This document shows, piece after piece, positions 45,346 to 55,336 of a stretch of DNA of 60,000 bases. The notes beneath the pieces are model-generated. The model was not told the DNA's origin. It saw only the letters and a program-made list of their open reading frames with translations, and searched no databases. The DNA comes from Cryptomeria japonica (Eukaryota; Streptophyta; Pinopsida; Cupressales; Cupressaceae), in the NCBI RefSeq assembly GCF_030272615.1, contig NC_081405.1:313125735-313185734 (forward strand). The letters run 5' to 3'. Made by a program: the position numbers and the translations under genes. Each line of letters opens with the position of its first letter. The stretch's first letter is position 1.

Positions 45346-47214
45346 CTAAAGATTTTGGTTAGGAGGAGCTACAGATGTGTTGCCTTTATCATTCACTCCA
45401 GAAACAGAGATAGTATTATTATCAATCAAATCTTGAATCTTCCCCTTTAAAGCAAAACATTTTTCAGTATCATGCCCAGGCTGACGATGAAATTGACAAA
45501 AAGATTTGTTATCAAAGTAAGGTGAAGTTATCTTTGCAGGATCAATTTGCCTTATAGGAGGAAGAGTAAGCACATTTTGTTCCAATAACTTATTCATAAT
45601 ACTATGCAATGATTCATTCAAAGGAGTAAACTTTCTTTCTTTCTTGAAAAACTTAGAAATAGGAGACACACCTGATGCTGCATTCACATTGTTGTTGATG
45701 ATGTTTTCATTGAATTTAATGGACTCTCTGTTCGGTTTAAACTTCCCAAATGGTTTTTGACTACTATCACCCTTATCACTCGGAGTCATAGGATGTGATT
45801 GTTCCATTTGACTCACAGTTAGTTGATAATTGTGAAGAGTTGCGCACAACTGTTGGAAAGAAGTAAACTCAGAAAACAAGAGTTTTTCTCTAATGTCTTT
45901 TTGTAAATTAGAAATAAAGATTCTTTGAATATCATTGTCAGGCACTGGAAAAGAAATTTGAGCATACAAATGCTTATATCTACCAATGAAATCAGTCACT
46001 TTTTCTTTAACACCTTGTTTACAATGCATTAAATCAATCAAAGTAACTTTAGGACTTATATTGTTTTGAAATTGTTGAATGAAAGCATTTGCAAGTTGTT
46101 CGAAAGAAGTAATAGAATAGGAAGGCAACGAGCAATACCATTGTAGGGCTTTGTCTCTTAATGTTCTAGTAAACAGTTTTGCAAGCAACCTTTGGTCATA
46201 AGAAAAATGAGTACATATTGTTTGAAAGGTCTTAACATGTGTTAAAGGATCACCCTTACCATTATAAAGCTCCAAATGTGGAATTTCAACATGTTTAGGG
46301 GGAATAGCTCGAACAATGTCAAGAGAAAGTGGGCTCGCAACATCAAATGTGGGCACACTAAACTTAGATTGATTCATAGAGGCAATTTGTTGCTGTAAAG
46401 AAGAGATAGTTTGTGCAAGATTGTTAATGGTCGCTTCAGTCGAAGAGTTCATATTAGATGTGTTAGATTGTGATGGAGGTGTTATGTTATTGAAAGAAGG
46501 TAGAGAGTAAGGTGGTGGGACACTATGATAATTAGTCATAGGAGATGATTGGAAAGGAGGAACACTACAAGGAGGAATGGAATGGTTAAATGAATTGCCC
46601 CCTTGCGTCATGTTCATTTGTGGAGATGTAATAGGAACACTTATTGAAGGAATGAATGAAGGAAGAGGGTTGATTGAAGAAGAGGGATTGCCCCCATGAC
46701 TAGTGATCATAGGAGGAATATCTTGTGTTGAAGTAGTCATTATGTTTGATGTAAAAGTAGGTATACTAGCAATAGGAGTCGTCAAAGGAATAGAATGATT
46801 GACTTGAGTAGGAGGTTGTGTATAACCCAAAGTTTCGGCACAACTTTTCATAGGCATCACATTTGAATCCACAATGTGTGCAATACCACGCAAAATATCA
46901 ATTCCATTCTTATCACTTTGAAGCATACGTTTTAGACCCTCAATTAAGGGAAGAGCTTGACTATCAGGGTATTCTTGAGACATCCATTGTCGAAAATCGT
47001 CAAATTGGTTATCCAATTTTGAAAGTTGTTCTACAGAAACCTCATGGAGAGCTTCTTCATCATTAAGAGGATTAGAGGAATTACCCATGTCCTCGTTAAA
47101 AAGGCCATTCAAATTAGGTTCCATCTCCTCAGTAATTAAACCTTGGAAGGACTTAATTCTAAGGCTTCCTCTAACGGGAATAGTGTAAGTAGGGCTTATT
47201 GTTGTAAAACTCAT
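45346..47214 (-). CDS. E3 gag, uninterrupted
   Basis: 622 codons from ATG 47214. The N-terminal 230 residues are low-complexity with Ser/Thr/Pro/Ile repeats. The gag domain follows: HVEIPHLELYNGKGDPLTHV, LLAKLFTRTLRDKALQWYCS, ANAFIQQFQNNISPK, KVTDFIGRYKHLYAQISFPV, then IQRIFISNLQKDIREKLLF. The zinc finger CQFHRQPGHDTEKCFALKGK near the C-terminus matches the Tat type also seen in E0. No stop or frameshift interrupts it, unlike every other gag in the window. It would assemble particles and package E3 RNA, with enzymes supplied by a relative. Confidence 0.9.
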   Translation of the reverse strand: MSFTTISPTYTIPVRGSLRIKSFQGLITEEMEPNLNGLFNEDMGNSSNPLNDEEALHEVSVEQLSKLDNQFDDFRQWMSQEYPDSQALPLIEGLKRMLQSDKNGIDILRGIAHIVDSNVMPMKSCAETLGYTQPPTQVNHSIPLTTPIASIPTFTSNIMTTSTQDIPPMITSHGGNPSSSINPLPSFIPSISVPITSPQMNMTQGGNSFNHSIPPCSVPPFQSSPMTNYHSVPPPYSLPSFNNITPPSQSNTSNMNSSTEATINNLAQTISSLQQQIASMNQSKFSVPTFDVASPLSLDIVRAIPPKHVEIPHLELYNGKGDPLTHVKTFQTICTHFSYDQRLLAKLFTRTLRDKALQWYCSLPSYSITSFEQLANAFIQQFQNNISPKVTLIDLMHCKQGVKEKVTDFIGRYKHLYAQISFPVPDNDIQRIFISNLQKDIREKLLFSEFTSFQQLCATLHNYQLTVSQMEQSHPMTPSDKGDSSQKPFGKFKPNRESIKFNENIINNNVNAASGVSPISKFFKKERKFTPLNESLHSIMNKLLEQNVLTLPPIRQIDPAKITSPYFDNKSFCQFHRQPGHDTEKCFALKGKIQDLIDNNTISVSGVNDKGNTSVAPPNQNL

Positions 47215-48373
47215 GCACTAGAGAGAGAGAAGATTTTGAATTTTTAGAGGTAGCAAATTTCAGTAAAACCAGCCAATCTTCTAGATTTAAGCTGTTAAAT
47301 ACAATCAGGACAATCTCCCGAAATTTCGGAAAAAATGTCCGGGACCGTGGCGCTCGGGGTGCACACGGTCCTCGCAACTTTTTTCGAAATTTGCAGGGAT
47401 GAAAGTTATGATGATTTTACAGCTAACCTGAAAAAATTGAGTGATTTTACGATCTGTAGATAGGCCAAATTAAAGTTGCAATCTTAAAATTGAACCCTAC
47501 CAAGATTGTCGAAAAATGCAAAATTTGAATTTTGAAAAAGAGAGGGAAACTGAAATTTTGAATTTTATGATTTTAGAGGGAATACCAAAAGAAATGCAAG
47601 TTTTGAAATTTGAAAATTGACTCAATTTCATGCAAAATTCAATTTTAAAAGCGGAAATCAAAGTTGTTGTAATTAAGCACTTAATTTCAAAAGTCACAAA
47701 TTGCAAAAATTTGAATAAATCACTGAAATTTCGAATGAATGCTAACACACTTTTCAGATTTAGGACTGTAAGAAACACAATTTTGACACAAATTTCAATT
47801 TCAACAATTTTTGAATGATTAGAAGCCTCAATCCAAGCAATCACTAGACCAACTTTGACTGTAATTTTGAAGGTGTTAAAATTGATAAAATCAGCCAAAA
47901 TTCTGGATTTTAGCAGGAAAATACAGTAAGATCTCGCTCCCGAAATTTCGGAAAAAATGTCGGGGACGATGGCGCTCGGAGTGCACACGGTCCTCGCAAC
48001 TTTTTTCCAAATTTCCAGGGATGAAAGATATTGTGATTTTATTGCGGAATCCAAAGTTACAGCCGATTTGGAGGTGTTTTGATTAGTGAAATTATCAGTC
48101 AAAGGTTGAATCAAGAGGGTTTCAAAAATTAGGGTTTTGACACTTAACCACTTAATTTTCAGAATTAAAGCACAAATATGAATTGACAATTTGTAATAGA
48201 AGGGCAGATCTGAAACAAGCATTAACAATTAAACATTTCACAAGTTTAATTACTTAAAAAGAAAATTTAGGGTTTTTATGCAATTAACCTCTAAAATTTT
48301 GCCAAATATCAAACATGGAAATGTAATCAAGGAATCCAATTTTCAGATCTAACTATGAATAATCAGAAAGGAT
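47215..48373 (-). other. E3 5' leader with duplicated motif block
   Basis: Non-coding, and contains two copies of a block about 622 bp apart. Each has the palindrome CCGAAATTTCGG (47318-47329 and 47940-47951), then a GGCGCTCGG(G/A)GTGCACACGG motif with GTGCAC at 47359-47364 and 47981-47986. A version of the second motif is also present in both LTRs. The first copy can fold with 8-bp arms GGACCGTG and CACGGTCC (47342-47371). Confidence 0.75.
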
Positions 48374-48392
48374 GTTCACGTCAGGTTCACCA
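48374..48392 (-). promoter_or_regulatory. E3 primer-binding site
   Basis: The minus strand reads TGGTGAACCTGACGTGAAC three bases after the LTR. It is near-identical to the E1 site, so both families seem to use the same, here unnamed, tRNA primer. Confidence 0.72.
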
Positions 48393-48395
48393 AAA

Positions 48396-49635
48396 TGTAA
48401 AGCGGAAAAATCGAACCCTAATCGTTCTCCCCTCCCCAACTCTGAGGAGGGAGAAGGGAGAGTCACTAGGGTTGATGGTTTTCACTTAGGAGGGACTTTA
48501 CATTCAAAAGAGGGGTTGAAACCCACAAGATCCAATCCCACGCAATGCAAGATTGGATTCTATATGAGTTTCAAGGGTTGTGATAGCAAGGATACCCTCT
48601 TTTGTAAAGAATGTAGATGGAAAGATTGAACTAGGAATGCATAGAAAGTGAGAAAGATTCGCTTATAAACTGAGTTAGGGATATAGGATGAAGCTGCGGA
48701 CCTGGAATTAGCAGTAAAATGTCGAGATGGCGCTGTCCTGTAAATTTGAGCAAAAGTTGACGGGACGATGGCGCCCAACGTGCACACGGTCCTCCGAAAA
48801 ATCCGCGAAATGAAGGGGGATCTGTTCGTCTCTGCACAAGGATTCCAGATCTTCAATTTCAGCTGCGTACCTGCAACCTACACACAGAAAAGCGAAGACG
48901 ATTAGGGGGTTAGGGAGTAGGGGTTTGCCCTTAGGTCAAACCCTGGTTTTGGAATTAACCAAGAAATGAGAAATGCTGTAAATGTAATGTAAAACAAGTA
49001 CTAATACCTTGTTGTAAGGATGTTTGTATCCTTATATGCGAAGGTATAGATGTTGTTGTTTGGTGTATGTTGTATGTTGTAGCATGTAATGTGTTGTAAG
49101 TGATCTCCTCTTCAATGGTTGAATCCTTGTCTTGAATGCAACACTTAGCCTTGAATGGAGACTTAGAATGATCAATTGCTTGAAGGAATGCTTGAATGCT
49201 TGAATGCTTGAATGTTTGAATATCGTTTTCACCTTTTTTTATCCTCCTCCCCCCAAATGAGAGAGGAAAAGTACTTTATATACTTTCCAATTAGGGTTAA
49301 AAGACTGATTTTCCCGACCTTAGGCCGACCAGGAAATGTTATTTTCCAATTTGCAAACAAAAAGACCCGAAGTCCCATAGGAGACCGGGCCCAAAATAGG
49401 GCCAGGGACCAGGGCGCTGGGCGCCCTAGTCCTGAAGGACTAGGGCACTGGGCGCTCTGGTCCCACCTCTCGGGACAGCAGGGTGCAAGGAGGATCAGGC
49501 CAGGGTGCTGGAAAAATGCAGTTTTTGGTGTCATGAGCAAGTTTCGGGGTCTCCATTCAGGTTTAGTGTTGCGTCGCCATCGTGAAGACCCAAATGCGGT
49601 CGAAATTGCAAGTGTCGCAATTTTAGGACGCTACA
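48396..49635 (-). repeat. E3 5' LTR
   Basis: 1240 bp. A TATA-like AGTATATAAAGTAC lies at about 49273-49286 on the minus strand, preceded by CCCTAATTGG. GTGCAC lies at 48780-48785. It carries one extra CTTGAATG unit near 49200 relative to the left LTR. Confidence 0.92.
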
Positions 49636-49640
49636 AATAC

Positions 49641-50240
49641 AATAGTTGATTATCAATGAAGGGATATGTTATGCAATCTTTGAATCTGTGTGTTTGAAGA
49701 TTAATAGTTTTCCTTGAGAAAATGGTTATGGGCATGATATAATTCGGTGATTGGTTATCTCTATATTTTTCCCAATTCATGATTATCATTTGTTGTTAGA
49801 AGACTCATATGTATTGATTTGCTTATCCCCCTTGCCCTATGAGGCACGTGAGAGTATCAATCAACCTTCAGTATTGTTGAGCTTTTGCTATGCTTTGAAT
49901 TAACATTGTGAGCATGTTTGTAAATTAGAGTCTGTGAACTCTCATTAAATATTCTTTTAGAAAACTTTCTATGTTTACAGTTTTGAAGGCATTTATTTGT
50001 GTTGATGAATGAATGCTAAAGCCTTTTAATGCTTTCTGGTAAAAATTATTAGCATATCATTTGTGTAGCAAATTCATTGCAAATCATACGAGGAACTACC
50101 CTCTAATGCAGAGGTTGAATTTTATTAATTCATCCAACTGTTGGTAGTTTGTTTCCTTTTATAAAGGGAAAAATAGAGTTATATTTTTGCTTAGGGAAGA
50201 TAATTGTTAACATTTCAAAAAGGGGCAAATTTGTTTACCA
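49641..50240 (+). repeat. E4 5' LTR, right part
   Basis: It continues the E4 LTR after the E3 duplication and ends about TTTGTTTACCA, ten bases before the PBS. The summed LTR is about 818 bp. No coding sequence is visible. Confidence 0.55.
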
Positions 50241-50249
50241 ATAGATTTT

Positions 50250-50267
50250 TAGCGACTCTGTTGGGGA
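50250..50267 (+). promoter_or_regulatory. E4 primer-binding site (Arg-type, decayed)
   Basis: It reads TAGCGACTCTGTTGGGGA. The plant Arg-tRNA-type PBS is TGGCGACTCTGCTGGGGA, so two transitions separate them, one destroying the TGG start. Confidence 0.75.
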
Positions 50268-50400
50268 GTCAGATCATAAGATTGGCGGCCTAGTTGCAAG
50301 ACTGGAGTTAAAGAGATATACTAGGTCCCAAAGAAGGGAGGGGGTAGTCAATTCTGTCTTTTAGTAGTTACAGAACCTAAATTTTGAACCCACTTTTTCA

Positions 50401-51969
50401 CCTCAAAGAAGAGAAAGAAGTAGGCCTCCTTCCCCATCACCATCATCTCATGTGTCCTCAGTTTATCAAGCTTTGACCTTGCATGGTATTGCTTTACCAA
50501 ATATAATCAACCCAACTCCACTCAATATCATACATCCAATGGCAGTAAATAATCCTTGGGGGGCTGCTATAGGTCCATTGAACTTAGGTTTTTATCTCAA
50601 TCCCTTACCCAAAGGTGCTGGAGATCACTTGCCAAAATTTAGTGGAGATGGAAAAATCACCGTTGATGAGCACCTGAATTCATTCAATGTGGCTTGTGGG
50701 ATAATAGTGGTTCAACACGAAGATGTCACTGTGAGATTGTTTGTCCAGACACTAACTGGAGTAGCAGCTGATTGGTTTTATCACTTCCCAAATAGTGTGA
50801 TAACAACCTAGCAGGATCTAAAAACAAGGTTTGAGGCAAGGTTCAAAGTGGCTGAGGATGAGCATTCTCTCCTCGCTCAATTGGCCCAGTTAAAGAAGGA
50901 AATTCTTGAGTCTATGAGGGACTTTGTAGCAAAATTTGATAAGATTGTGCACAAAATTCCAGCTAATCAAAATCCCTTAGATGATAATCTTAAGTGTTTC
51001 TTTATAAATTCTATGCCTTCAAAAATAGGCTTCCTAATTCGTAGGAAAAGAGCTGCAGATTTAAATGTCGTCAAAACACTTGCAATTGAGTTGGAAGATG
51101 ATTTGATCACTGTGGGTAAATGGAAAAGAGAAGTGCAGACACCCATTGCCCAACCTTCAACTTCCTCTGACCCTGTAATATAGCGACTAATGAATGATGT
51201 AATTACCCTTAAAAGACAATTTCCTAAAGCCAGCACCTCATACATATCTCCCTATCAATATGTACCTAGGAGGAATACAAACCAGTCCTTGGGCTATGGG
51301 AACAAGACTCTGCAATTACCCCCTACTCAGCAAAGATTAGCAATTGAAGCACCTCCACCTAAAGGGAGTATGTGTGTTTTTCATCTCACAGATGAACATG
51401 ATGGTAGTTCCTATCCTGAGATGGTGTGTTACGCACAATTGATGAATTCTAAAGATACCTCATATGAGTGGGGTGAAGAAGAATCTTTAAAGCAACCTAG
51501 CAACTCTGAAATCCATTTCCTTGAATATGAGTCTTATTCAGAAAGAGGAGGTGATATTTTGGTTACTTTAGAAGATCCTTCATGCACTATGGTCACAAGA
51601 AATCAACAAAATGTAAAACCTCAGGGTGTTTCTTCATCATCTGCTGGGGCTTTCAAAAGTAAGGGGTTTGACCCAAATTTTCATAACAATGATAAAAAAT
51701 TGCAAGAACCTTCATTTTTAAAGCCTATTGAAAAAGAAAGTTCATTTGATATTGTAGAATTTTTCAAATCATCTCAAATTCAAATTACACTTGTTGAGTA
51801 CCTTAAGCTAAATCCTAAAGAACTAGACAGGCTTGTACAGTTTGTAAAAGGGAATAATGTACAACAGGCCAATGGGACACAACAATCAGTAAATGCCATA
51901 TTGCCCTCACATGGTAATGAATTGGTTTACCCTGTGGCTAATGCAAAAATGCCTAAAATAACTGCTCTT
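50401..51969 (+). pseudogene. E4 gag
   Basis: One frame from about 50401 (no clear ATG, PQRRERSRPPSPSPSSHVSS) to 51969, interrupted by TAG at 50809 and 51181. The gag domain is clear: GDHLPKFSGDGKITVDEHLN, VRLFVQTLTGVAADWFYHFP, then QDLKTRFEARF and ESMRDFVAKFDKIVHKIP. The C-terminal 260 residues are Ser/Glu-rich without a CCHC knuckle (FHLTDEHDGSSYPEM lies where a finger might be). The first stop replaces the conserved Trp before QDLKTRF. A stop at 51970 separates gag from protease in the same frame. Confidence 0.85.
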
Positions 51970-52420
51970 TAGACATATGATTCTGTACTTGTCCTTGAGT
52001 CAAAACCATAACCCTTTTACATATCATTATTCATAAATGGTCACAAGTTGAATAATTGTATTATAGATTTAGGTGCATATGACAATATTATGCCTTCTAC
52101 AGTGGCTAAAGCATTAGGGTTGTCCTTGACAAAAAATTTTGGCAGATGTTATTCTATGGATTCAAAACAAATTCCTCTGCTATGTCAAATTAAGGATGCT
52201 CAAGTAGTTCTTGCTTCCCACCCAGATAAAAGAATCAAGTTGACTATTCTGATAGCTGACATCCCAGCTAGCTATGGCATGCTACTACTTCATACTTTTT
52301 GTAGGGATTTAGGTGGTGAAATTAAAATGGATTGGTCCCAAGCTATAATCCCCATTGTAAAACAATGAGTCATTCTGCAGCCTGAACCAAAGTCTAAATT
52401 CACTGTTTTCCCTTCTGATG
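51970..52420 (+). pseudogene. E4 aspartic protease
   Basis: The same frame as gag. FYISLFINGHKLNNCIIDLG and AYDNIMPSTVAKALGLSLTK give the retroviral-type protease active site with DLGA in place of DSGA, keeping the catalytic Asp. RIKLTILIADIPASYGMLL and FCRDLGGEIKMDWSQAIIPI follow as flap and C-terminal parts. A TGA at 52366 would be a single transition from an Arg codon. Confidence 0.8.
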
Positions 52421-52980
52421 ACCCAAGAGCTCAAATTTTGTACCATGATTGTCAATTTGGAAACTACATGATTTTGTCAAATAATGAGGTAGTGGAAGAT
52501 CCATCACAACCCAAGGGGGAAGAAAGCCTATGGTTAATGGAGTTTGATGGTAGTTGTGCAGCGTCAGGTTCAGGTGTAGGGGTAGTGTTAATCCCACCTT
52601 CTGGAAATCATATTCCTTTTTCTTTTAAATTAGAATTCAAGAATACCAAAAATACATCCGAGTATGAAGCTTTGTTGTTAGGTTTAGCCGAAGCTAAGAG
52701 ATTGGGGGTGAAACTCCTGCGAGTTAAAGGAGATGCTGAACTGAGGGTAAAATAGGTTAGAGGGTTGTTTAATAATGTTAAAAATGAAAGATTGAAGCAC
52801 CATTATTATAGGGTTTGGGATGAATCAAAGATTTTGATGCCTTTTCCAATGAAGCAATACCTAGGAAACTGAATTCAAAAGTAGATTCATTAGCAGTCTC
52901 AGCTTCATTGGTTGTCCCACATCCTGAATTTGTTGATGATATTTATAGGGTAGAGTTGATATATCGGTCCAGTGTCCCAA
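52421..52980 (+). pseudogene. E4 extra RNase H located before RT
   Basis: Still in the gag frame: LWLMEFDGSCAASGSGVGVV (first Asp), TKNTSEYEALLLGLAEAKRL (Glu) and LLRVKGDAELRVK (Asp). All three acidic positions of RNase H are kept. A stop (52753) and then a frame change follow, with RGLFNNVKNERLKHHYYRVW and a late ADSLAVSAS-like segment near 52890. The order protease, RNase H, RT is unlike E0 and unlike the usual Tat layout. About 320 bp of linker (VSLEHLFDHHDAYKKNKGDK) lead into RT. Confidence 0.85.
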
Positions 52981-53299
52981 ACAACTCTGATTTTTGGCAG
53001 GTGTTTGAAAGCGATAAATAAATCAATAATTTTATGCAAAGTGTAGACATGTTTTCTGCCATGTATTTTGAAGGCTCGGATGTAGAGTGCAAAGAATTTT
53101 CGCTAGAACAAGCTTAAGGAGTTTCCTGATGGAATCATGCAGTTGAAAGGAAACAAGATCCCTAAAGGGCTAGTTTCATTGGAGCATCTATTTGATCATC
53201 ATGATGCCTACAAGAAGAATAAAGGTGATAAGAGGTTTAGGATATTAGAGATTACAAAAAGGTTAACATCGGTACTGAGAATGAACCTAAATATATCAA

Positions 53300-54240
53300 T
53301 CTGGGAAAGTGTTGTACACCCGCAAAAAAGGAGAGGTTCATTGGTCTCTTGTTGGAGTTCAAGGACATTTTTGCTTGGTGCTATGACGATCTTAAAAATT
53401 TCAGAGAGGGAAAATTCCAGCATCAGATTCCCCTGAAACCTGGAGCAAGCCCTTTTTGGCAAAAGCTTAGAAGCTTCAATCCAAAAGTAGCTGAGGCTAT
53501 ATTTCAAGAAGTAGATAAGATGTTAAAAGCCAGGATTATATACCCCATCCATCATTCTACATAGATAGCTAATATTGTACCTATCAGAAAGAAGAATAGA
53601 GAAATAAGGATCTGTGTAGATTTCAAAAATCTAAATAAGGCTAGTTTGAAAGATAACTATCCATTACAAGCCATGGACCACATTCTACAAACAGTTTCAG
53701 GGTCAGAGATGATGTCCATGCTTGATGGATTTTTGGGATATAATCAGATCAGTGTTCAGGATGATGATCAACATAAAACTGCCTTTATTACTCCCTTGGG
53801 TACATTTGCCTGTAACCGAATGCCTTTCGGTTTGATTAATGTAGGAGAAACATTTTAGCATGCTATGGATTTTTCCTTTGGTCACTTAAAGGATAAGATT
53901 GTTGTTGTATATCTAGATGACTTAATAGTATTCTCAAAAAGAAGAAAGCATCACCTGCCAGGACCTGAGACAAGTGTTACAAAGGTGCCGCGAGTATGGG
54001 GTATCCTTAAACCGAAAGAAATTAGTGTTTGGGGTCACAGAGGGTAAGTTTCTTCATCATATTGTTTCTAAGGAAGGGGTGAAAATAGATCCTGAAAGGG
54101 TAAGAGCAATTCAACAGCTAACTCTACCATCAAGTAGGAATTTCATTAGATCCTTCTTCGGACAGGTAAATTTTCTAAGGAGGTTCATCCCAGATTTTGA
54201 CGAGACTACCAGATATATCATGAATTTGATGAGTGAAAAA
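53300..54240 (+). pseudogene. E4 reverse transcriptase
   Basis: Motifs in order: LLEFKDIFAWCYDDLKNF, FQHQIPLKPGASPFWQKLRS, REIRICVDFKNLNKASLKDN, MSMLDGFLGYNQISVQDDDQ, TAFITPLGTFACNRMPFGLI and the active site VVVYLDDLIVFSK (YLDD intact), then GVKIDPERVRAIQQLTLPSS and FFGQVNFLRRFIPDF. TAG stops at 53562 and 53857 fall on conserved Gln positions. A frameshift near 53960 changes frame before GVSLNRKKLVFGV. Confidence 0.88.
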
Positions 54241-54690
54241 TAACTCTTCAAATGGAGTGAGGAAGGGAAGAAAGTGTTTGCCTCAATAAAGAATTCTATT
54301 GGTCAGGCACCTATTCTGGTTAATCTTGATTTTAGTAAAGATTTTGCTATCTACTGTTATGCCTTAGAGCACACTATGTCAGGGATTTTATTACAGAAGA
54401 ATGAGGATAATGATTAAGTCCCAATATCATTCATGGGCATACCACTAAAAAAACATGAATTGAAGTATTCAATAATGGAAAAGCAATCATATGTGGTTGT
54501 GAAGGTTGTAAAATAGTTCAGGTATTATATACTCCACTTGCATGCTATTGTCTATGTGCCTCATTTAGCAGTCAAGAGCATATTGACACAACAAGACATA
54601 GGAATGATTGAAAGAGCCTCTTGGGTGTCAAAAATTCAGGAGTTCAATTTAGACATTAGGCCCACAAAGTTGGTAAGGGGGTAGGGCTTG
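54241..54690 (+). pseudogene. E4 RT-linked RNase H
   Basis: After a stop at 54241 the frame continues LFKWSEEGKKVFASIKNSIG, LVNLDFSKDFAIYCYALEHT, MSGILLQKNED, KHELKYSIMEKQSYVVVKVV and RASWVSKIQEFNLDIRPTKL. These are the standard Gypsy RNase H blocks attached to RT, so E4 carries two RNase H domains flanking RT. Stops at about 54416, 54514 and 54682 interrupt it. Confidence 0.83.
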
Positions 54691-55336
54691 TGCAAGCTGA
54701 TTGCTGAGAGTGAGGAGGAAGTGACAGAGGAATTGTCTTTAGTCTTGTTTGTTGGTCTTCAAGATTCCTGGTTTGTAGACGTAGCTTATTATTTGACATA
54801 TGGAGATTGCCCAGAACATCTTTCTACAAAAGAGAAGAGGAACTTGACACTAAAATCTGCTAAGTATGTCATTTTTAATCATGTATTATATAAGAGGGGA
54901 CTGGATGGGACCTTCTTGCGTTGTGTTGATAAATTATTCCCAGAGTCTCTTTTGAAAACATTTCATGATGAAGCTTGTGGAGGTCATTTCTCCTCAATAG
55001 TGACTGCCTACAAGATCTTGAGGAACTGTTATTATTGGCTAGGAATGTTCAGGGATGCATATGCATGGGTGGCCAAGTGTGAAAAATGTAAGTTGTTCAT
55101 AGGAAAATCGCAGCTTGTAGCATTACCACTCTGACCCGTGGTTGTGGATGAACCCTTCAAGCAATGGGGTCTGGATTTCATTGGTCCCTTAACACCTACC
55201 TCTAGTGCAGGACACACCCATATATTGATAGCTACAGACTATTTCACTAAATGGGTTGAGGCCATTCCGGTACGAAAAACATCCTCGGAGGTTGTTTGTA
55301 ATTTTCTAAAAGAGAACATCCTAGTTTGATTTGGGG
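54691..55336 (+). pseudogene. E4 integrase, cut by E5
   Basis: The frame gives LYKRGLDGTFLRCVDK, then TFHDEACGGHFSSIVTAYKI, CYYWLGMFRDAYAWVAKCEK, CKLF (His-His-Cys-Cys zinc domain: HDEACGGH, CEKC), KQWGLDFIGPLTPTSSAGHT with the first catalytic Asp, and HILIATDYFTKWVEAIPVRK. A TGA near 55327 replaces the Arg before FGV. E5 begins directly after FGV, so the core is truncated before the second Asp, and the remainder should lie beyond the window. Confidence 0.88.

Larger units (their letters stand above)
41825..49635 (-). mobile_element. E3: young gag-protease LTR element lacking RT
   Basis: LTRs 41825-43054 and 48396-49635 start TGTAAAGCGG and end GGACGCTACA. The duplication aatac lies at 41820-41824 and 49636-49640. 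In minus orientation the PBS (48374-48392) follows the right LTR and the PPT (43055-43070) precedes the left. The only coding region is gag-protease-linker, and RT, RNase H and integrase are absent, so it resembles TR-GAG-type non-autonomous elements of the Tat lineage. By eye the LTRs differ by about 34 substitutions, mostly transitions, in 1.23 kb. It sits inside the E4 5' LTR. Confidence 0.92.
41607..55336 (+). mobile_element. E4: Ty3/Gypsy element with RNase H upstream of RT
   Basis: The plus-strand order is LTR (41607-41824 and 49641-50240, split by E3), Arg-type PBS, gag, protease, RNase H, RT, RNase H, integrase. E5 inserted after the integrase residues FGV at 55336, so the 3' end lies outside the window. 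The frame is constant from gag through the first RNase H, and three frames are used in RT to integrase. Every domain carries stops, so this copy is dead. Its order differs from E0, where the extra RNase H comes after the RT-linked RNase H. Confidence 0.85.

Noticed and set aside
47497-48228. 243-codon minus-strand frame in the E3 leader
   Set aside because: It spans the duplicated non-coding block, starts without context and has Phe/Ile/Ser-rich low-complexity sequence unlike gag. It is probably chance openness in AT-rich DNA.
49212-49649. Plus-strand 145-codon frame over the E3 LTR end
   Set aside because: It is antisense to E3, and its arginine/glycine-rich part is the GC-rich hairpin region.
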